This document shows, piece after piece, positions 58,202 through 64,000 of a stretch of 64,000 bases of DNA. The notes beneath the pieces are model-generated. The model made no database searches, had not been told where the DNA came from, and was given only the letters and a program-made list of their open reading frames with translations. Each line of letters opens with the position of its first letter. Within the stretch, counting starts at the first letter, position 1. A program made the position numbers and the translations under genes. Origin of the DNA: Lentzea albidocapillata (GTDB taxonomy: Bacteria > Actinomycetota > Actinomycetes > Mycobacteriales > Pseudonocardiaceae). Location: the NCBI RefSeq assembly GCF_000719115.1, contig NZ_JOEA01000021.1:1-64000 (forward strand), in the 5' to 3' direction.

Positions 58202-60733
58202 TCAGGCAGCCCGCCTCGGATCTACAGATGGCTGGCCGGACCGGTCAGCGACGATGGTCGGGTCCGCGGTGGGTGGGCGAGTATTGACCTTGGCGGCTTT
58301 GCGGATGGCCTTGGCGCGTCCGGGAATTGCGGGCGGCAGCTTTTCGGTGACCGCGGTGAACGGCGGTGCTTCCTCGCCGCCCAGGACGAGGCGGGCGGCG
58401 ACGTGGTAGACGCCGAGGTTGGACAGGTCGTGATCGGATAGCCGTGGCAGGGTGTGCCGCGCGAGCCGTTTGGCGTCCTCGGGCGAGGCGTTGAAGAAGA
58501 TCTTCGATCGGGCGTTGGTGCTGATGCCCTCTTCCAGCTCTTTCGGCAACTGGCCGAGGTATTGGTGGGCCAGAGTCATCGAGAGCCGATAGCCGCGAGC
58601 CTCGGCCAGCATGTCCTCCATCGGGTAGGCCAAGTTCAAGAAGTTGTGGCACTCGTCGATGTACAGGCTGCAGTCGCGGCGCTTGCGCTGTGGGACACGG
58701 GCGCGGCGGGTGGCGGCCTGCCAGGTGCGTGCCACAACGATCGAGCCGACGAGACGCGCGGTCTCCATGCCCAGCGCGTCGCGAGCGATGCGAACCAAGC
58801 AGATGCCCCCGGTGTTGAGCACCTCGTCCATGTCCACTGTGGATTCTCCGCCTGCGATGGCGGCGCGGACGAAGGGCCGCAACAGGAATCCGCGGACCTT
58901 GTTCATCAGCGGCGCGATCACCTGTGCGCGGCTGGCTTCGGACAGGTCGTCGTACCAGGACCAGAAGCCCTTGAGCACCTCGTCGTCGATCTGGTCGCAG
59001 GCCCGAGCTCGGTACGCGGGCACGGTCAGCAGCTTGGGCAGGTCGACCAACGTGGGGGTGCCAGACATCCCGGTCAGAGTGAGCAGGCCGGCGCGCAGGA
59101 TGTCGTCGGTGCGTGGCCCCCACGAGGAGGCGTAGATCCGGGAGAAGATGCTGACGAGGTTGTCGACCGCGCGGGCCTTGTCCGCTCCTTCCAACGGGTT
59201 GAGCACCGGTGGACGGGCTCGGGAGTCGGCATCGAAGAGCACGACCTTCTCGCCGAGCTGCGCGGGTAGACGCATCAGGATGTCCGAGACGAGGTCACCC
59301 TTCGGGTCGACGACGACCACGCCACGCCCGGCATCGGCGTCGGCCAGGATCATGCGTGCCATCAGCTCGGACTTGCCGGAGCCGGTGGCGCCGAGGATGT
59401 GCATATGGTGACGGGCGTCGGCGATGTGGAGGCCGACCGGGCGGGCGTGGCCGGAGTCGGACAGCCCGATGGGCCTGATCTGTTCGCCGGTCGTGGCGAT
59501 GCCTGGTGGGGGTGGCACGGCCTTGGCGCCGGCTCGCTGCAGGCCAGGCGTGGAGTCGTCGATCGGCAGGTGCGCGATCGCGGCCAACTCCGGGATGGAC
59601 AGCAGGTCACCCTTGCCCAGCCGCCGGTCGGCCAGCGCAGGGACCGGGTGGCGGAGCCGAATCCGCCGGTAGCGGTTGTGCTCGGAGTAGGCGGCGAAGG
59701 CCGATGCGATCGCGTGTCCTCGGCCCCGCAACACTTCCCGCACTGCGCGGACTTCGCCGGGGGCCGCGTTCTCGGAGACGGTGGTGGCCACGACGTAGCG
59801 GATGCGGGTCTCGAACTGGTTTCCCCTCAGCTTCTCGACGATGGCGCGGTCCTGGGCTGAGTAGGCCAGGCTGGTCTGCCGATCCAGCCCTGGTGTCCGC
59901 GTGCCGGTCGATGGCTTCGGCGTCTTGCCGGGTGTGATGACGTCGAGCAGTCGGCCGAGCAGGTGGACCGAGCTACCGCTGTGTACGCGACGGGCGGCCC
60001 GGCGGGCTTTGGTCACCCGGTGGCCGGCGACCGGCCGGGCGAGGATCTGCACGCAGGCCCGCTCATGCGGGCCGAGCCCGACCGGTGCACCGAGCAGAGC
60101 GCGGATCGGGTCGGCGGGGTGCTCGGTGCGGATCGGCAGCGCCTCGGGCAGTGCCAGGCGTAGCTCGCCTCCGACTGCTTCGATCCGTCGGCCAGCGGGA
60201 GCCCTGGTCGGGATCGGGGGTTTGGCGGGGTTGGTGCGGGTGTGTGCGCCGGGCCAGGCGGCCTCGATGGCGCGTTCGACCATGCCCGGTGGCACGAGGC
60301 CGGGGACCCAGAAACGGATCTGCACGCCGGCACCGGTGAACGTCAGCTCGAACGCCAGGTGCGGCTGACCGCCGAACCGGCGCAACCAGCCGGGTCGCAG
60401 CAGGCCGATCAGGTTGGACCACACGGTGATCGCACCCGTTGGATCGACTGTCGGCGGTGCCAGCACAGTGATCAGTCGGGCGTCGGTGATCAGGCGCTCG
60501 TGGTAGCGGCGGCGCCACCGCGACCGCGCGATCACTGCGGCGGTCGCTGCGATTGTGAGCATTGGCCCGGCGATCGGGCCCCACAGGAGGGCGAGGTCGC
60601 GCAGGGAGGCCAGCACGTGCTGGAAGGCGCCAAGCGGGTCGCGTAGGTAGTCGGTCACCGGCGAGGCGTACATCCCCACCGTCTGCGCACCGCGCGAAGG
60701 GGCGAGGGATGTTGCGGTGATTATCCAAGACAT
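58202..60733 (-). CDS. VirD4/TraD-like coupling ATPase (FtsK/HerA type)
   Basis: The 843-residue protein starts at ATG 60733 after GGAGGAA. An N-terminal membrane segment (LALLWGPIAGPMLTIAATAAVIARS) and a ~350-residue region precede the ATPase. Walker A is GATGSGKSEL with Lys454; Walker B is LYIDECHNFL; a Gln/Arg region follows at TLAHQYLGQLPKEL. This architecture is the coupling protein that docks DNA to a type IV secretion channel. Located between VirB4-like/GP88-like genes and replication-relaxation, the usual order. Confidence 0.85.
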   Translation of the reverse strand: MSWIITATSLAPSRGAQTVGMYASPVTDYLRDPLGAFQHVLASLRDLALLWGPIAGPMLTIAATAAVIARSRWRRRYHERLITDARLITVLAPPTVDPTGAITVWSNLIGLLRPGWLRRFGGQPHLAFELTFTGAGVQIRFWVPGLVPPGMVERAIEAAWPGAHTRTNPAKPPIPTRAPAGRRIEAVGGELRLALPEALPIRTEHPADPIRALLGAPVGLGPHERACVQILARPVAGHRVTKARRAARRVHSGSSVHLLGRLLDVITPGKTPKPSTGTRTPGLDRQTSLAYSAQDRAIVEKLRGNQFETRIRYVVATTVSENAAPGEVRAVREVLRGRGHAIASAFAAYSEHNRYRRIRLRHPVPALADRRLGKGDLLSIPELAAIAHLPIDDSTPGLQRAGAKAVPPPPGIATTGEQIRPIGLSDSGHARPVGLHIADARHHMHILGATGSGKSELMARMILADADAGRGVVVVDPKGDLVSDILMRLPAQLGEKVVLFDADSRARPPVLNPLEGADKARAVDNLVSIFSRIYASSWGPRTDDILRAGLLTLTGMSGTPTLVDLPKLLTVPAYRARACDQIDDEVLKGFWSWYDDLSEASRAQVIAPLMNKVRGFLLRPFVRAAIAGGESTVDMDEVLNTGGICLVRIARDALGMETARLVGSIVVARTWQAATRRARVPQRKRRDCSLYIDECHNFLNLAYPMEDMLAEARGYRLSMTLAHQYLGQLPKELEEGISTNARSKIFFNASPEDAKRLARHTLPRLSDHDLSNLGVYHVAARLVLGGEEAPPFTAVTEKLPPAIPGRAKAIRKAAKVNTRPPTADPTIVADRSGQPSVDPRRAA

Positions 60734-60785
60734 TGGGTTCCTCCCAATGGAAGAAGCGACAATGGACGGCCTGCGCGGCGACACG

Positions 60786-61613
60786 TCAGGCGGCGTGCGA
60801 CTGGTCGACCTGGACCGCGGAGCCTTGCGAGTCGGGGCGCGTGTTGTCGACGGCGAGGCGCAGGTGCCGACGATCCCGGCGTGCGTTGCGCTCGGCGTCG
60901 ATCTCGGCCTGCCATTCGGAGAACCGGCGCCCCGCCAACCGCTTGAGGTACGTGGGAATGCGGTTGGCCGGAACACCCACCAGCCGTGGTCCGAGCACCG
61001 CGAGCAGATCGCTGGCCTCCTGGGAGGCCCATCCAGCCGCCGCGATAGCGGCCTCGTTCGGGAACACATCCGCCAGGCGATCGGCAGCCGGATTCAGGGC
61101 AGCATCCTGTGTCCCGCCATACGAAAAGACCCACAGGAAGTTCGGCGGTGGATTTGGCTCGACGAGCCTGCGAAATCTCTCGACCTCCTTGCTGTAGGCG
61201 TAGAAGTTGGTGTCTGACCGAGCTCGGCAGATGCGCATCCACGCCTCGAGATACGCGTCGGAGAAGAAGTCGCCTGCGTCGTGGATCCTGATCCAGGCGC
61301 CGCGGAACTTGGCTGCGCCCAGTTCAGAGACCATGGCGGTCTCCCAGCCAGCCATGTCATCGAGGACGAAGGCGAGGTTCGAGTGGTGTTTGGCGCGCAC
61401 GACCGGCCATGTGTAGGTGCCATGGCGGGCGTAGCAAGCCTGCGCGCAGACTCCCGCGCTCGGACAGGTGTTGTAGGTGCGGCCGTCCGGCAGGCGCCCA
61501 GCCCAGGCGGGCAACGACCAGTTCCACACGCCGATCTGGCGCATCTCGCGGTTCTGTGTGAGAAGCCGGCTCGGGCGGCGATTCGTTGCAGGAATGGGCA
61601 GTGGTGCAGACAT
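60786..61613 (-). CDS. GP88-like protein with CxxxxxCxxxC motif
   Basis: The 275-residue protein has ATG 61613 with GGGGA upstream. Its core NWSLPAWAGR...TCPSAGVCAQACYARHG (Cys50, Cys56, Cys60) is followed by WIRIHDAGDFFSDAYLEAWMRIC and FYAYSKEVERF. This matches the phage gp88-type family (PF17338). The Cys cluster suggests an iron-sulfur or radical-type cofactor, with no reaction known. It sits inside the transfer operon, between VirB4-like and VirD4-like genes, so it travels with the conjugation system. Confidence 0.75.
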   Translation of the reverse strand: MSAPLPIPATNRRPSRLLTQNREMRQIGVWNWSLPAWAGRLPDGRTYNTCPSAGVCAQACYARHGTYTWPVVRAKHHSNLAFVLDDMAGWETAMVSELGAAKFRGAWIRIHDAGDFFSDAYLEAWMRICRARSDTNFYAYSKEVERFRRLVEPNPPPNFLWVFSYGGTQDAALNPAADRLADVFPNEAAIAAAGWASQEASDLLAVLGPRLVGVPANRIPTYLKRLAGRRFSEWQAEIDAERNARRDRRHLRLAVDNTRPDSQGSAVQVDQSHAA

Positions 61614-61661
61614 GGGTGTCCCCTGGGTGCGATTCGGTGGATGCGGCTTGGCGCGGTGCTG

Positions 61662-63503
61662 TCAGGCGGCGTCGAGTTCGACGAAGGCGTTCGCGATTCC
61701 TGACGATTCGTCGGAATACTCGACGGTTTCTGAGGGACTAGACGTCACCAGGTAGTGCTCGGCGGGGGATGCGATGGCCTGGAAGGCCACACGCTGGGTC
61801 CCGGTCGACAACAGCCCCTGACCGCGGTCGGCGGAGAGCAGGAACTGCCTCTCGCCCATGGACAGGTCGAAGGTGCGGGTGATCTCGTCGATCGCTTGCG
61901 AGGCTTGCCGTAGCAGAATCTGCGTAGCGGCGTTGGCCACCACGGCTTTGCCGAGATCCGAGCCCAGCACGTCGGCGGTGTCCTGCGTGGCGACAGTGAG
62001 GCCGGCCCAGTGCTTCCTCGAGGCCTTGGCCATGCGGAACAGGAACTCGGCTCCGGCGGGCTCCTTCATGAGCAGCCACGCTTCGTCGACCACAACGAGA
62101 CGTGGTCGACGGATGGCGGGATTGCTGACCTGCCGCCACACCGCATCCAGCGTGAGCAGGGTGCCGATGGGCTTGAGCTCGTCGGCGAGGTCCCTCAGTG
62201 AGAACACCACCAGGTGCCCCTCGGGATGCGTCGAGGTCGGTCCCGAGAACAGGCTGGAGAACGCGCCGGTGACATACGGGTGCAGCCGGGCCGCCAGCTC
62301 GACCCCAGCCGCGTTCCCGGTCTCGGCAAGGATCTCGGTTAGGTTGGCGAGCAGCGGCGCCGGGCGGGTCCACGTGCGTGGGTCGGAGGTAATGCCGACC
62401 CTCTGGTAGGTTGCGGTGATGGCTCGGTCCAGCGCTCCCCGTTCAGTCGCAGCGAGCTCGCTGCCCAGCAACACTGAGATGACGGTGTGCAGGAACAGTG
62501 ATCGGCGGACGAGGGCGTCACGGGGCGCGGTGCGACGACCGTCCGGGCGGGTGTGGATCGGCAGATCCATCGGGTTGAGCCGGACGTGCTCGGCGCCGAG
62601 GTGGACGTAGGTGCCGCCGACCGCGTTGGCGAGGCGGGCGTACTCGTCTTCCGGGTCGATGACTTGGATCTCGATTCCGCGGTACAGCGACCGCAGCAGC
62701 TCGAGCTTGACCAAGTACGACTTGCCCGCGCCGGAGCGGCCGAGGATCACCGAGTTGTGGTTGTCCAAGGCGAACCGGTCGTGGTGCACGAGCCCTTGGG
62801 AACCGACGTTGAAGCCGTAGAGCACCCCGCTGGGGGCGCCGACGGAAGTCGGGTCCGGTGGTGGCAAATCCGGCGAGGTGAACGGGAACGCCGCGCTCAA
62901 CGCCGAAGTGTCGAATGTGCGGCGCATCCCGACCAAATCCAGGCCCATCGGCAGGGTAGTGATCCAGCCTTGCAGGCTGCGGTACGTGGTCGGCTTGGCG
63001 TCCAGCAGCAGCGACGCCGCCAACGCCCGGACCGCAGCGACCTCGTCACCAAGAGCCTCTTCGGTCGGAGCGTGGACCGTGAGATAGAGGCCGAATCGGT
63101 AGAGCTTGCCTTCGCCACGGGCGACCCGAGCGGACAGGTCGTAGGCATCCTCGGTAGCGGCTTCGACTTGTGGGTCGAGCAGCCGGCCCTTGTCACTTGT
63201 GTGGCGCCGTCCGGACTCCAGTTTGGACAGTTGCTTCTTCAGGCGGCTCGCTGCCGTGACCGGGTCGATCGGCTCGACGTGTAGCGACACGTCGACCCTG
63301 CCTGGGTAGGTGAGCAGGGGCTGGAGCCACCCCGGATGCACCTCGCGGGGGTAGCCGGTAATCGCGAACGAGGCGACCCAGTCACCCCCGACCTCCAGTG
63401 ATCGAGGACGGATCGAGATGGCGTCCGGAGTGAACGCTCCAGCTCGTCCGGGCACCGGTCCGGCAGGCGAGCGACGTGCGCGGCGCGTGGACTTGCTCAT
63501 CAT
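61662..63503 (-). CDS. VirB4-like T4SS ATPase
   Basis: The 613-residue protein begins MMSKSTRRARR at 63503. The N-terminal half has the VirB4-type domain; the ATPase has Walker A GRSGAGKSYL (Lys261), VIDPEDEYARL and Walker B VVVDEAWLLM, followed by FRMAKASRKHWAGLTVATQDTADVL. This motor powers the actinobacterial conjugation channel. It overlaps the partial upstream gene by 4 bases (ATGA), showing translational coupling. Confidence 0.87.
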   Translation of the reverse strand: MMSKSTRRARRSPAGPVPGRAGAFTPDAISIRPRSLEVGGDWVASFAITGYPREVHPGWLQPLLTYPGRVDVSLHVEPIDPVTAASRLKKQLSKLESGRRHTSDKGRLLDPQVEAATEDAYDLSARVARGEGKLYRFGLYLTVHAPTEEALGDEVAAVRALAASLLLDAKPTTYRSLQGWITTLPMGLDLVGMRRTFDTSALSAAFPFTSPDLPPPDPTSVGAPSGVLYGFNVGSQGLVHHDRFALDNHNSVILGRSGAGKSYLVKLELLRSLYRGIEIQVIDPEDEYARLANAVGGTYVHLGAEHVRLNPMDLPIHTRPDGRRTAPRDALVRRSLFLHTVISVLLGSELAATERGALDRAITATYQRVGITSDPRTWTRPAPLLANLTEILAETGNAAGVELAARLHPYVTGAFSSLFSGPTSTHPEGHLVVFSLRDLADELKPIGTLLTLDAVWRQVSNPAIRRPRLVVVDEAWLLMKEPAGAEFLFRMAKASRKHWAGLTVATQDTADVLGSDLGKAVVANAATQILLRQASQAIDEITRTFDLSMGERQFLLSADRGQGLLSTGTQRVAFQAIASPAEHYLVTSSPSETVEYSDESSGIANAFVELDAA

Positions 63504-64000
63504 CGGCCGTACCTCCCCTCGAAGTCGTCGCGGTCGTCCGTGTCGTCCCACTCGTCATCTACTTCGTCCGGGGCATGCTCTGTGGCGGCGGGGACGGGGC
63601 GGCCGAACGCGCTGGGGTTCCAGGTCTCCTCGGGTGCAGTGGTGATGACTTCGTCCGACGCGGCCAGTGCCCTGGACGGTGGGATCAGTGAGTCGGGGTT
63701 GCAGGCAGCGGCCAGCACTGCGGTGGCCTGCCCGGCATCCAGGGGAGTCACGGTGATCCCGGTCGGGGACAGCAGCTCGACTGCTTCCCCGAGCCGTCGC
63801 ACCAGTCGTGCTTCGGCAGCGCGCCGCGCGGCGTCGTCGACCGGACTCGCTTGCTTGGCGGCTTTACGCCGCGAAGTGAAGGCGGTCAGCGGCGAGGCAC
63901 CGCCAAGCCCGTCGGTCGGCGTGGTGGCGTGCAGCGGTTCGCGGAGGATGAGCAGCACCTGGCGACGCAGTAGATCGGTCGCCCGGCGGAGCTGATCGAG
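63500..64000 (-). CDS. Partial conjugation-operon protein (C-terminal part)
   Basis: The frame is open to the window edge (about 166 codons) and ends at 63500, overlapping the VirB4-like ATG. Visible features are an Arg/Leu-rich helix (QLRRATDLLRRQVLLILREPLH) and a disordered Asp/Pro-rich C-terminus. Position directly before VirB4 suggests a PrgI-like or other membrane component of the type IV channel. The family cannot be settled without the missing N-terminus. Confidence 0.6.
   Translation of the reverse strand, partial: LDQLRRATDLLRRQVLLILREPLHATTPTDGLGGASPLTAFTSRRKAAKQASPVDDAARRAAEARLVRRLGEAVELLSPTGITVTPLDAGQATAVLAAACNPDSLIPPSRALAASDEVITTAPEETWNPSAFGRPVPAATEHAPDEVDDEWDDTDDRDDFEGRYGR

Overview
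This window is a high-GC actinobacterial genome segment. Several features point to a Pseudonocardiaceae-like filamentous actinomycete, although no 16S or other species marker is present: Scr1/DUF397 regulator pairs, an FxLD lanthipeptide cluster, an actinobacterial Tad/Flp pilus locus, GTG starts, and an actinobacterial-type conjugative element. No tRNA, rRNA, CRISPR array, integrase or transposase was recognised.

Region 1 (1-6.6 kb) is chromosomal and visibly rearranged. It holds the end of an MFS exporter with a strong terminator. Next are a CMD/AhpD-like gene and an M23 peptidase gene that run into each other and have both lost their 3' ends at one junction near 650. A Zur-like regulator faces a VOC-fold gene, with a near-perfect Zur-type box between them. 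An 894-aa tyrosinase-vWA protein follows, then a MarR gene cut short and fused out of frame to a second small gene.

Region 2 (6.6-14.8 kb, minus strand) is a compact lanthipeptide cluster of the FxLD type. Transcription order is PIMT-like methyltransferase, 65-aa precursor with four Cys, attenuator hairpin, LanB dehydratase, LanC cyclase, and a thiopep_ocin-type LanB C-terminal domain fused to a long helical-repeat region. No protease or transporter is encoded beside it.

Region 3 (14.9-33.2 kb) is accessory DNA rich in regulators. It has a HAD hydrolase/XRE pair, an Scr1-DUF397 pair with a dyad-rich divergent promoter, two more Scr1-type regulators, an EcsC/TerB-like protein, a GmrSD-like (DUF262/DUF1524) nuclease, an unusual GGDEF-HxlR fusion, and a tightly coupled XRE / ImmA-type metallopeptidase / seven-TM MAB_1171c-type / FAD oxidoreductase cluster.

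Region 4 (33.3-45.8 kb) is a Tad/Flp pilus locus: prepilin peptidase, lipoprotein, secreted protein, SAF/CpaB, TadZ, TadA, TadB, TadC, Flp pilin, two TadE-like and one TadG-like protein, a coiled-coil protein, and a large membrane LysM/BTAD protein. Overlapping stop/start codons throughout imply translational coupling.

Region 5 (about 46 kb to the end) looks like part of an integrative conjugative element. It opens with about 1.9 kb of noncoding DNA carrying tandem repeats and paired promoter-like repeats. A plus-strand run of small accessory genes follows, including a DUF7178-like protein, a DprA paralogue and a YgjP-like metallopeptidase. An opposing minus-strand transfer module holds a lysozyme-like/M23 hydrolase, replication-relaxation protein, VirD4-like coupling ATPase, GP88-like protein, VirB4-like ATPase and a truncated transfer gene at the window edge. 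A shared motif (ATAGACATGT) at two control regions suggests a common repressor.
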